A DNA stretch of 19,101 nt from an uncultured Methylobacillus sp. (GTDB lineage: Bacteria; Pseudomonadota; Gammaproteobacteria; Burkholderiales; Methylophilaceae). The number at the start of each line of letters is the position of its first letter. Position 1 is the stretch's first letter. Location: positions 1 to 19,101 of the forward strand of contig CAMLDQ010000038.1 in assembly GCA_946478965.1 (NCBI GenBank). Reading direction: 5' to 3'. Both the position numbers and the translations under genes were made by a program. The notes beneath the pieces are model-generated. The model saw only the letters and a list, made by a program, of their open reading frames with translations, was not told the origin of the DNA and made no database searches. Positions 9,712 to 17,376 of this stretch are shown here, piece after piece.

Positions 9712-11091
9712 TTAGAACTTGTAGGTCATGTCCAGTTGGTACAGGTTGAACTTGTCCAGGTTCACGCCGAGATCGCCCGAGCCCGTGGCAGACAGGTTCT
9801 TGTCCTTGCGGTTGCCATGGCCAGCAGCAAAATTGAGGACGACATTTTCACGCAGGTTGTATCCGCCCTTGAACACGACCCCCTTCATATTCACGCGAGA
9901 GTCCATGAAGTCGGAATCGACGGCATTCGGATCCACGGAGTACGCACCAACGTCCTGATACCAGAGCTTGGCATCCCAAGCGCCTTGACCCTTACCGGAC
10001 TTGAGGCCAGCACCCAGCATCCAGGCGTTATAGTCGCCGGAGCAAGAAATCGTTGCATTCGCGGCACAAGCTGCCTTTGCACGGTCGCTGCCATCAATGT
10101 TGTGCACATAGTCACCGAACACGTTCCAGGACAACGCGCCGCCTGTTTTAATGTCTACTTCGAACGGCACTTCGATGGTAGTCAGGTCGTTGATACCCAT
10201 GTAGGTATTATTCCCGAGGCTACCAGTACTGAGCGCGCTACTTCCAATGACGGGCGTGAAGGTACCGAACTTCTTGTCGTTGCTATGCTTGGTATAGGTC
10301 AATGCCACCTTGCCCGCGACATTGTCGGTGATCGGGAACTTAGCACCGCCCTGCATCACCATCATCCAGTCGGAATGGTTATCCGATGAACTGGAAGGGG
10401 AGAATTCCTTGTCGTCGCCGACGTAGTTGGCCTGTGCCAGATTGAAGAAGATATTGGCATTGCCTGCCTTGAAGTTGAGCTTTTCAACCAGGCCCTCGAA
10501 CGGCAAGTCGCCATCCCATACCATGGGGGTGGTATACAGCGGGTTATTCACGCGACCGGCTTCCAGAGTCAGCCAATCGGTGGTTTTCCAACCGATCATG
10601 GCGCGTTTGACGAACAGCGTTTCCTTTTTATTGATGCCATCAGAGCTGGAGCTGCCGAAAGTTGCGTTGTCCGAGCGGCCGCTACCGCCCATAGCCAATG
10701 CGAGATCAGTGTAGAAGTCATTTGCTTTGGTCTTGATCCCGAAAGTAACCTTGTAACGCGCACGATCACGATCCTCGGAAGTCTTGCTGCTAGCCTTATC
10801 CTCACCGTCGCGGTGCTCGCCACGCACGCGGATATCGCCGTAGACGGTCGCGTTATCGATGAAATCGGCGACGGTGATCTTGCCAGCGCTCTTCATTGTC
10901 TTCTGCTCGGTCGTGCGTTCCTTTTCGCGGCCGTTCAGCAGTTGGTGGCCTTCTTCTTCGGTCAGCACACCCTTGGCCATCAGAGTGTAGATGATGTCGT
11001 CGTTGTTGTCCGCCATCGCCGGTGCGACTGCACCCAGGGCCAGCACGCCGGCAACTGCTGCCAGTACGCCGCGCAATTTCATTTGTTCCAT
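9712..11091 (-). CDS. Putative outer-membrane porin
   Basis: A 459-residue precursor. Residues 4-27 form a signal peptide (MKLRGVLAAVAGVLALG, cleavage after APAMA), followed by a short helical segment with the pattern IIYTLMAKGVLTEEEGHQLL seen in putative porins. The remainder alternates polar and hydrophobic residues as in a beta-barrel, with Ser/Asn/Gly-rich loops, and ends in YKF, the terminal aromatic recognised by the BAM machinery. Two Cys nine residues apart (CAANATISC) may form a loop disulfide. ATG 11091 is chosen because GGGAG lies 7 bases upstream; the ATG three codons later has no such site. I would place it with putative porins (Porin_5-like) from memory, not by a search. Substrate unknown. 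It has its own leader and terminator, so it is probably monocistronic. Confidence 0.85.
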   Translation of the reverse strand: MEQMKLRGVLAAVAGVLALGAVAPAMADNNDDIIYTLMAKGVLTEEEGHQLLNGREKERTTEQKTMKSAGKITVADFIDNATVYGDIRVRGEHRDGEDKASSKTSEDRDRARYKVTFGIKTKANDFYTDLALAMGGSGRSDNATFGSSSSDGINKKETLFVKRAMIGWKTTDWLTLEAGRVNNPLYTTPMVWDGDLPFEGLVEKLNFKAGNANIFFNLAQANYVGDDKEFSPSSSSDNHSDWMMVMQGGAKFPITDNVAGKVALTYTKHSNDKKFGTFTPVIGSSALSTGSLGNNTYMGINDLTTIEVPFEVDIKTGGALSWNVFGDYVHNIDGSDRAKAACAANATISCSGDYNAWMLGAGLKSGKGQGAWDAKLWYQDVGAYSVDPNAVDSDFMDSRVNMKGVVFKGGYNLRENVVLNFAAGHGNRKDKNLSATGSGDLGVNLDKFNLYQLDMTYKF

Positions 11092-11121
11092 CAGATTGCT
11101 CCCAGTCGTTAGAAAAAATCA

Positions 11122-11145
11122 AAACCTGCTCGTTACATCAGGTTT
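11122..11145 (-). promoter_or_regulatory. Terminator-like hairpin in the porin leader
   Basis: AAACCTG / CAGGTTT, a 7-bp stem with a 10-base loop that can extend by G-U pairs. Read on the minus strand it is followed after a few bases by GATTTTTTC, and it lies about 30 bases before the porin ATG. It looks like a weak intrinsic terminator placed inside the 5' untranslated leader and might act as an attenuator or an mRNA-stability element. Confidence 0.4.
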
Positions 11146-11158
11146 CAACACGGGAGGC

Positions 11159-11192
11159 ATTCTGTGTCTTCAATGTTACAGTTTTATGACCT
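11159..11192 (-). promoter_or_regulatory. Candidate Pho-box promoter of the porin
   Basis: On the minus strand, AGGTCATAAAACTGTAAC (11192-11175) matches 15 of 18 positions of an E. coli style Pho box (two CTGTCA-type 7-mers separated by 4 A/T bases). CAGAAT at 11164-11159, ten bases further, is a plausible -10 hexamer. The position 17 bases before it reads ATAAAA, so no sigma-70 -35 exists, as expected for a promoter that needs an activator such as PhoB. Predicted start of transcription is near 11152, giving a leader of about 60 bases. Confidence 0.4.
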
Positions 11193-11288
11193 GCGGGTAT
11201 TTTGTGATACACATGTTGCAAAAAAACAACAGTGCAATCTGGAGGGGTCCTAGCTACGGAAACGCCGCTATGGCGCTAGCGAAAATGG
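11193..11288. other. Intergenic region after the signalling operon, structured but unassigned
   Basis: Together with the porin promoter and leader this fills the 197 bases between the porin start and the end of the four-gene signalling operon. It holds an outer repeat CTAGC (11250-11254) / GCTAG (11275-11279) around a CGCC / GGCG mini-hairpin. Reading the minus strand, a T7 run follows about 30 bases further on. The hairpin does not abut the T-run, so this is not a standard terminator. No small coding frame stands out. Confidence 0.35.
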
Positions 11289-13346
11289 CTACCGTTCGAG
11301 AGGTTCGCTATCACGTCCGGTAAGAAAACCATGCGACAGCATACTGGACAGCTCCGCGGGCAACATCGGCTTGCTGAACAGGAAACCCTGAATATGGTCA
11401 CAGCGCCGCTCCCGCAGGAAGTCGAGCTGCTCCGCGGTTTCCACGCCTTCCGCAACGCTGACCAGCGCCATGTTCTGCGCCAGCCCGATCACGGCCGAGG
11501 CGATGGCCGCATCTTCCGGGTTACTGGGCACGTTGACCACGAACGATTGGCAGATCTTGAGCGTGTCGATCGGAAAATGCTTGAGATAGGCAAGAGAAGA
11601 GGCCCCCGAGCCGAAGTCGTCTATCGCGATGCTCACACCCAGCGCCTTGATGCGGTTGAGCGTGTCGACGTTATGCTCTACATTTTCGATGAAGATGCTT
11701 TCCGTCAGCTCCAGTTCCAGGAGTTCCGGCGGCAAAGCAACGGCGCGCAAGGCACTCCTCACCCGCTCGACCATATCCGGCTGCATCAATTGCCGCACGG
11801 AAAGGTTGACCGCCACCCGGACCGGATTGCCTTGGTCCAGCCAGACCCTGGCCTGGCGACAGGCTTCATGCAGCACCCAATCGCCCACCTGAACGATGAG
11901 TCCGGTTTCTTCCAGCAAGGGGATGAATTCCACCGGTGAAACCAGACCCAGCTCCGGATGCTGCCAGCGCAACAGCGCTTCCACACCGATGATGCGCTGA
12001 TCGTCCATGGCCACCTGCGGCTGGAAGTAAAGGCAGTATTCGTCGCGTTCCAGTGCGCGCCGCAAACTGTTTTCCAGTACCATGCGCTCGTAGGCCACGG
12101 CATCCATTTCCGGCTCGTAGCGCTGAAACTTGTCCTTGCCCTGGCTCTTGGCCGAGTACATTGCCACATCGGCGCGCTGCAGCAACATTTCGGAAATCTC
12201 ACCGGAGGGCGGACAGCAGGCGATGCCAATGCTGGCCGTGATATAGATTTCGTGATGATCCACCAGGAAAGCCGGCCGCAAGGCGTCCAGTATTTTCTGC
12301 GCCACCACGTCGGCATCTTCGGACTGCTGCACGTTGGTCAGCACCAGAGCAAATTCGTCCCCACCGAGGCGGGCGATGGTGTCGGTTCCGCGCACGCACG
12401 CGCCGATGCGGCCGGCCACCTGCTGCAGCAAATGATCGCCGATGGTGTGTCCCAGCGTATCGTTGACGTTTTTGAAGCGGTCCAGGTCGATAAACATGAT
12501 GCCGACCATGTCACCGGTGCGCTGCGCATTCGCCAGCGCCTGCTGCAGGCGCTCGTTGAACATCATGCGATTGGGCAGGCCGGTCAGCGGATCATGGTTG
12601 GCAAGGAAGTGCAGCCGAGCCTCGGTCTGCTTGAGGGCGGTGATCTCGGCAAATACGGTGACGCGATGCGAGACCTCCTTGGCCAGGCCGAGCACATCGG
12701 TAATGCTCATCCAAACCGGGAATCGCTCGCCGCTCTTGCGCCGCAAGAAGGATTCGCCGCGCCAGCCGTCGGAAGTATCCTGATTAGCGTGCGGGGCGTC
12801 GGCCATATTGCCCCAGATCAGATGCAGGTGTTTGCCGACAACTTCATCGCTGTCGTAGCCGGTCATGCTGCAGAACGCGGGATTGACGCTGACAACGGCA
12901 TGCTCCGCGTCGGTGATGACGATCCCTTCCAGGGTGCTCTCGAATACCTGGGCCGCGAGGCGCAAGCGCTCCTCAGCCCGTTTGCGCTCGATGGCATAGC
13001 GCATCGCGCGCGCCAGCCAGCGCGCATCGACGCTGCCTTTGACCAGAAAGTCCTGCGCGCCGGCCTGCACCAGTTCCGCCGCAAATACCTCGTCGTCCAG
13101 GCCGGTCATTACGACAATCGCAACGCCGGGAGCCTCCGCATACACCTGCCAGAAAGTGCGCTGGCTTTCCGAGTCCGGCAGCGACAGATCCAGCAGGATC
13201 ACATCAAAATCCTGTGTCCGGATATGCGCCACGGCTTCGGCCATGGACTGCGCCTTGGCCAGCGTATATTCCGGCAAGGCATCGATCAGCATGAACTCCA
13301 GCAGACGAGCGTCGCCCGGATTATCCTCGACCAGAAGAACCCGCAT
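11289..13346 (-). CDS. Response regulator REC-PAS-GGDEF-EAL
   Basis: A 685-residue soluble c-di-GMP protein. The receiver (1-115) has acidic residues in VEDNPGD, phospho-acceptor D53 (VILLDLSLPD), T81 and K103. A PAS domain spans about 125-245. GGDEF is at 328-332 with an RxxD inhibitory site (RGTD) five residues before it, so cyclase activity is expected. EAL is at 456-458 with the Asn of VNLS, ELTE, DDFG, AEGVE and IQGF. In the KxD motif the Asp is replaced by Cys599 (LKICQSF), which may change phosphodiesterase activity. Its ATG overlaps the stop of the upstream gene (TAATG), with CGGAG 6 bases before it, so it is translationally coupled. It is the last of four genes; a likely input is phosphotransfer from the histidine kinase at the head of the operon. 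Confidence 0.95.
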   Translation of the reverse strand: MRVLLVEDNPGDARLLEFMLIDALPEYTLAKAQSMAEAVAHIRTQDFDVILLDLSLPDSESQRTFWQVYAEAPGVAIVVMTGLDDEVFAAELVQAGAQDFLVKGSVDARWLARAMRYAIERKRAEERLRLAAQVFESTLEGIVITDAEHAVVSVNPAFCSMTGYDSDEVVGKHLHLIWGNMADAPHANQDTSDGWRGESFLRRKSGERFPVWMSITDVLGLAKEVSHRVTVFAEITALKQTEARLHFLANHDPLTGLPNRMMFNERLQQALANAQRTGDMVGIMFIDLDRFKNVNDTLGHTIGDHLLQQVAGRIGACVRGTDTIARLGGDEFALVLTNVQQSEDADVVAQKILDALRPAFLVDHHEIYITASIGIACCPPSGEISEMLLQRADVAMYSAKSQGKDKFQRYEPEMDAVAYERMVLENSLRRALERDEYCLYFQPQVAMDDQRIIGVEALLRWQHPELGLVSPVEFIPLLEETGLIVQVGDWVLHEACRQARVWLDQGNPVRVAVNLSVRQLMQPDMVERVRSALRAVALPPELLELELTESIFIENVEHNVDTLNRIKALGVSIAIDDFGSGASSLAYLKHFPIDTLKICQSFVVNVPSNPEDAAIASAVIGLAQNMALVSVAEGVETAEQLDFLRERRCDHIQGFLFSKPMLPAELSSMLSHGFLTGRDSEPLER

Positions 13347-15076
13347 TACGACTCCGGCGCCAACGCGGCGGTCATCTTGCCGCCACGCCGCAACAGTTCG
13401 GTGGCCTCATCCGCAACCAGCGGACGGCTGTATAGATAGCCTTGTGCATCGTCGCAGGAGAGACGGCGCAACATATCCTGCTGCTCCCTGGTTTCCACGC
13501 CCTCGGCCAGGCCTTTCATCTTGAACACATGCGCCACCTGGATCACCGCCCGCGCAAAATCGGCGCCTTCGGCGGATACGGCCGCGTCTTCGATCATGGA
13601 GCGGTCCAGCTTGATTGCATCGAATGGATATTTGCACAAATAGCGGAAAGAAGCGCGGCCGCTGCCGAAATTGTCGAGTGCCAGCCGAACACCGAGGCCG
13701 TGCAGGCGATTCAGCACGACCAATGCCCGGTCTTCGTTTTCCGTCAGCGACAATTCGGAAATTTCCAGTTCCAGCAGGTGCGGCGGCAATCCCGTTTTCT
13801 TCAGGGCATTGGCCACGATTTCCGGGAAATTGGGCTGCAACAGTTGCCGGAAAGCCAGGTTCACCGATAGCGGCAACGACGGCATGCCCGCCTCCTGCCA
13901 GGCGCGCCCCTGCGCACAGACCTCCTGCAACACCCATTCCCCAACCGCCAGAATCAGGTCGGAGCCTTCCAGCGCATGCAGGAATTGTCCCGGCATCAGC
14001 AACCCACGCTGCGGGTGCTGCCAGCGCAGCAATGATTCCATCCCGACGATCGTGCCGGTATCGATATCCACCTGCGGCTGGTAATGCACGATAAATTCCC
14101 GCTGTTCGAGCGCATCGTGCAACTGCTTGCGGATGCCGCTGCTTTCACCTGCATGCACATTCATGCTGGGCGAATAAAAACGGCTGCCACTACTGGCACC
14201 GGATTCGGACTTGGCCTGGTACATCGCCATGTCGGCATTGCGCAGCAGGTCTTCCATGCTGTCCGCGTCGGACGGATACAGGCTGATACCTATGCTGATA
14301 TGCACATGCAGCAAGCGGTCATGTACCGTATACGGTGCCTCCATGTAGCTCTGCAGCTTGTGCGCGACCGCCACGACGTCGTCCACATCATGCATGTCAT
14401 GCAGTATCAGCACGAATTCATCCCCCCCCATGCGGGCAATGAAATCGGTTTCACGCACGCATTCGCGCAGGCGATCGGCCACCTGGCACAGCAACTGGTC
14501 GCCAATCTGGTGCCCGAACACATCGTTGATCGGCTTGAAACCGTTGAGGTCGATCAGCATCAGCGCAATCGGGCTCTCGCTACGTCGCGACCAGGCCATC
14601 GCATTCTTGAGCTGGTCATACAGGTATTTGCGGTTGGCCAGCCCGGTGAGACTATCGTGGTGGGCGAAATAGTGCAGCCGGTCTTCCAGGCGCTTGCGCT
14701 CGATGGCATAGCGCAGCGAACGGATCAGCACATGCGAGGTAATGTGGTCCTTGACCAGAAAATCCTGCGCGCCGTGCTGGACCGCGCTGACGGCCAGCGC
14801 CTCCTCGCCCAGCCCGCTCAGCACGACAATCGGGATGGACTGCGCGTAAGCGTGGATTTTCAGCAAGGTGTCCAGGCCGGCGCCGTCCGGCAGTTGCAGA
14901 TCCAGCAGGATCACCGTGACGTCGTGTTCGTTCAGGATTTCCATCGCCGCTTCGAGCCGCCCGGCTGTATGCAGCACAAAGCGGTCGTGCTTGTCCTCGG
15001 CAAGCAGCTCGTTCACCAGGCGCACGTCGCCTGGATTATCTTCCACCAGCAGCAGATGTATCAGCGATTGATCCAT
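13346..15076 (-). CDS. Response regulator REC-GGDEF-EAL with altered EAL motifs
   Basis: 576 residues from ATG 15076. The receiver (about 5-125) has phospho-acceptor D59 (VILLDLQLPD) and Lys in FLVKDH. GGDEF at 217-221 is intact and has an inhibitory RxxD (RETD). In the EAL domain the signature is ESL (347-349), and the metal-binding DD pair is D468-N469 (LALDNFGSG); the Asn of VNLA, EISE, KLD, AEGVE and AQGY remain. Reduced phosphodiesterase activity is likely, so the protein may act mainly as a cyclase or c-di-GMP binder; this is inference. The ATG at 15076 has GAGG 6 bases upstream; a TTG two codons earlier is less likely. It lacks the PAS domain of its downstream neighbour but shares the receiver-exit motif RYAIERKR with it. 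The TAA overlaps the next ATG. Confidence 0.94.
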   Translation of the reverse strand: MDQSLIHLLLVEDNPGDVRLVNELLAEDKHDRFVLHTAGRLEAAMEILNEHDVTVILLDLQLPDGAGLDTLLKIHAYAQSIPIVVLSGLGEEALAVSAVQHGAQDFLVKDHITSHVLIRSLRYAIERKRLEDRLHYFAHHDSLTGLANRKYLYDQLKNAMAWSRRSESPIALMLIDLNGFKPINDVFGHQIGDQLLCQVADRLRECVRETDFIARMGGDEFVLILHDMHDVDDVVAVAHKLQSYMEAPYTVHDRLLHVHISIGISLYPSDADSMEDLLRNADMAMYQAKSESGASSGSRFYSPSMNVHAGESSGIRKQLHDALEQREFIVHYQPQVDIDTGTIVGMESLLRWQHPQRGLLMPGQFLHALEGSDLILAVGEWVLQEVCAQGRAWQEAGMPSLPLSVNLAFRQLLQPNFPEIVANALKKTGLPPHLLELEISELSLTENEDRALVVLNRLHGLGVRLALDNFGSGRASFRYLCKYPFDAIKLDRSMIEDAAVSAEGADFARAVIQVAHVFKMKGLAEGVETREQQDMLRRLSCDDAQGYLYSRPLVADEATELLRRGGKMTAALAPES

Positions 15077-15093
15077 AACCAACCTCGGTCGCG

Positions 15094-15552
15094 CTAGTCG
15101 CTCACCACACTGGACGGCAGGGTGACAATGGTCAGCCAGAAAGTCTCGATTGACTGAATCACCTTGATGAACTGCTCCAGATCGACCGGCTTGGTAACGT
15201 AGCAGTTGGCATGCAGTTCATAGGTCCGCAGCACATCCTGCTCGGCTTCCGACGAAGTGATGATCACCACAGGGATCAGGCGCAGGTTGGGGTCGGCCTT
15301 GATTTCGGCCAGCACTTCGCGCCCATCCTTCTTCGGCAGGTTGAGGTCCAGTAGGATCACATCGGGGCGCGGCGCATTGGCATATTGGCCTTCGCGCCGT
15401 AAAAAGGCGACCGCCTCGACCCCGTCCGGCACGACATTGAGATTGTTGCTGATCTTGCTTTCACGCAAGGCCTCCTTGGTCAGGCGAACATCGCCCGGGT
15501 TGTCTTCCGCCAGAAGGAATTCCACCGGCCTGCCCATCAATTTTGTCTCCAT
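15094..15552 (-). CDS. Stand-alone Rcp1-like response regulator
   Basis: A 152-residue single-domain receiver. Acidic pocket residues lie in [12 protein letters not shown], the phospho-acceptor is D69 ([13 protein letters not shown]), the switch Ser is in VIITSS, and K121 is in the YVTKPVDL motif. The insert [12 protein letters not shown] and the tail with [12 protein letters not shown] are typical of the Rcp1 type of regulator that pairs with phytochrome-like kinases. There is no output domain, so it is probably a phosphate shuttle or acts by protein contact. ATG 15552 is chosen because AAGGAG lies 8 bases upstream and the start overlaps the kinase stop by one base (TGATG); longer in-frame starts would run inside the kinase gene. 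Confidence 0.95.
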   Translation of the reverse strand: METKLMGRPVEFLLAEDNPGDVRLTKEALRESKISNNLNVVPDGVEAVAFLRREGQYANAPRPDVILLDLNLPKKDGREVLAEIKADPNLRLIPVVIITSSEAEQDVLRTYELHANCYVTKPVDLEQFIKVIQSIETFWLTIVTLPSSVVSD

Positions 15553-17159
15553 CAATGCGACTCCTTCGATACCGCCGATAACGAAAAGAGAAAAGTTGCG
15601 CCCTGACCGGGCTCCGATTCCACCCAGATCCGCCCGCCGTGGCGTTCCACGATCTTCTTGCATACGGCCAGGCCGATGCCGGTTCCGGGGTACTCCTGCT
15701 TGCCATGCAAACGCTGGAAAATCACGAAAATACGGTCGAAAAACTCAGGCGCGATGCCGATGCCGTTGTCCTTGACCGAAATCACCCATTCCCGTCCCTG
15801 CGGCTGCGCGCCGATGTGGATGGCGGGTGCCTGGCCGCCATGGAACTTGAGCGCATTGGCAATCAAATTCTGCAGCAACTGCGTCAGCTGCGAGCCATCG
15901 GCCATCACCCTCGGCATCTCGTCGTGGGTAATCGTCGCGCCCGACTCGCCGATGGCCAGCCGCAGATTGATCAGCGCATGCTCCAGCGCCATTGCGGCAT
16001 CGTACGGCTGCAGCGCCTTGCCGCGCGTACCCACGCGCGAAATCATCAGCAGATCGTTGATCAGCGCCTGCATCCGCATCGCGCCGTCCACCGCGTAATG
16101 GATGAATTCGTTGGCATCCTCGTCCAACTGGTCCTTGTAGCGTCGCGCCAGCAACTGGGTATAGCTCGCCACCATGCGTAGCGGCTCCTGCAAGTCGTGC
16201 GACGCCACATAGGCGAACTGCTCCAGTTCCCGGTTGGAGCGCGCCAGTTCATCGGTGCGATGCATCAATGCTTCCTGCGTCTGCTTGTACGTCGTCACAT
16301 CGGAAAACTCGGCGATGATGTGCGAAACGGCGCCGTGCTTGTCCTTGACCGCCGTTACATTCATCCAGGCCGGAAATTCGGTGCCGTTCTTGCGCTTCAA
16401 TGCGATTTCGCCCTGCCACTGCCCCCCCTCCTTGACCGTCGCCCACAAGGCAGCGGCCTGGGGCTGATCCTTTTCGGCAGGCAAATGATGCAGGTCGACG
16501 CCAACCACCTCCAGCGGCGTATAGCCCAGGATGGGTAGGACGCTCTTGTTGCCGTGCAGAATCGTGCCTTCCGCATCGGCGATCACCACCGCTTCCAGAT
16601 TGGTCTCGAACACGGTCGAAAACAAGCGCAGCTCTTCGCGGTCGGCATGCACAAAGGCCGACACGGTCAGAGCCGCATCGTACATGGCCAGTCGATTGAT
16701 GGCGCGCATATATTCGGTCAGGCGCGTCAAATCACCTTCAGCCGCCTGCACCACCTCGGGCAGCAATTGGTCCAGGTAAACTGCAAAAGACCCCAAAAAC
16801 CAGCGCAGGCGCAACTGGTGGCTTTGCTGAATGACACCGGCACGCACGCGCCGGTAAACGTGATCTTCGCCGAGATCGTCGGTCAGAAACTCGGAAAAAT
16901 AATCGCGCTGGAGCTGGCGTATGCTTTCCATGCGCGCAGGATCGTCATGCGCTGCGCTGATGCCGGTGAACTTGCCGAGGTGGTCATACAGGGCATCGAC
17001 CGCAATGGAAGCGCGCCCCCCCAGCTTGTGTTTGAGCTCCTTGATCAGCGCAAGCTCGGCAGCCCCAAGTCCGAAAATCTCCTTGCGGGCAGCCTGCTCC
17101 TCGGCATCCGGAAAAATGCGCCCGATCAGGGCTTCCAGTTCGGCAGGATCAGTCGTCAC
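15552..17159 (-). CDS. Globin-coupled-sensor-like PAS histidine kinase
   Basis: 535 residues, soluble. Residues ~20-172 resemble the sensor globin of HemAT and related proteins: the B-helix Tyr (Y58 in VDALYDHL) and the WFLGSF segment (120-125) align. The proximal haem His position is Gln111 (VIQQSHQ), with His114 three residues later. A PAS domain follows (about 178-292; [12 protein letters not shown]), then a short coiled segment and a phytochrome-kinase-like HisKA with phospho-acceptor H321 ([12 protein letters not shown]). The HATPase has N-box N431 ([10 protein letters not shown]), DNGIGI (464-469) and GTGIGL (492-497), so the kinase should be active. Start GTG 17159 has GGGGA 6 bases upstream; no in-frame ATG is available near it. 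First gene of a four-gene operon with three receiver proteins, its likely partners. Haem binding is uncertain. Confidence 0.93.
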   Translation of the reverse strand: MTTDPAELEALIGRIFPDAEEQAARKEIFGLGAAELALIKELKHKLGGRASIAVDALYDHLGKFTGISAAHDDPARMESIRQLQRDYFSEFLTDDLGEDHVYRRVRAGVIQQSHQLRLRWFLGSFAVYLDQLLPEVVQAAEGDLTRLTEYMRAINRLAMYDAALTVSAFVHADREELRLFSTVFETNLEAVVIADAEGTILHGNKSVLPILGYTPLEVVGVDLHHLPAEKDQPQAAALWATVKEGGQWQGEIALKRKNGTEFPAWMNVTAVKDKHGAVSHIIAEFSDVTTYKQTQEALMHRTDELARSNRELEQFAYVASHDLQEPLRMVASYTQLLARRYKDQLDEDANEFIHYAVDGAMRMQALINDLLMISRVGTRGKALQPYDAAMALEHALINLRLAIGESGATITHDEMPRVMADGSQLTQLLQNLIANALKFHGGQAPAIHIGAQPQGREWVISVKDNGIGIAPEFFDRIFVIFQRLHGKQEYPGTGIGLAVCKKIVERHGGRIWVESEPGQGATFLFSLSAVSKESH

Positions 17160-17376
17160 GGGCGTTCCCCATGCATCGGTATCGCCAGACGGGCATAGAC
17201 ATAGTCAGCACCCACCGCTCCATGGCGGAATAAAGAAAAAGCACCGGTCAAACAGAAACCCCTCCCACGATGCGCAGACATAATCGGCGCAGGAACGTAC
17301 CTTTAGTTTTTGTTGTTGGCCGCTGCATACGCATGCAGGCCGTCTCTTTCAGTGCCGGGCCGGGCCCTTTTCTACC
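17160..17376. other. Intergenic region upstream of the signalling operon
   Basis: 217 bases between the lysS stop and the kinase GTG. It holds the hairpin listed separately at 17318-17341 and a GC-rich run near 17354-17370. It must contain the operon promoter unless transcription runs on from lysS. A TTGACC lies near 17249 on the minus strand, but no good -10 hexamer sits 16-18 bases after it. No convincing small gene is present. Confidence 0.4.
17318..17341 (-). terminator. Hairpin downstream of lysS, possible terminator
   Basis: GGCC-TGCAT / ATGCA-(GC)-GGCC with a 4-base loop and a 2-base bulge, about 35 bases after the lysS stop on the minus strand. It is stable, but A-rich sequence rather than a T-run follows on that strand, so intrinsic termination is doubtful. 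It could be an RNA 3'-end protector. Confidence 0.3.

Noticed and set aside
11201..11222. CRP-like site containing TGTGA
   Set aside because: Only the left half-site is present; the right half does not match TCACA at the proper spacing.
11193..11300. Possible c-di-GMP (GEMM) riboswitch near the c-di-GMP genes
   Set aside because: Looked for because of the context, but the conserved GEMM core segments are not present on either strand.
11958..13439. Plus-strand open frame opposite the REC-PAS-GGDEF-EAL gene
   Set aside because: Antisense shadow; composition is His/Gln/Arg-rich, as usual for reverse frames of such genes.
17354..17375. GGGC-CGG-GCCC followed by TTTT on the plus strand as a terminator
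   Set aside because: Four-bp stem only, and no plus-strand gene leads into it.
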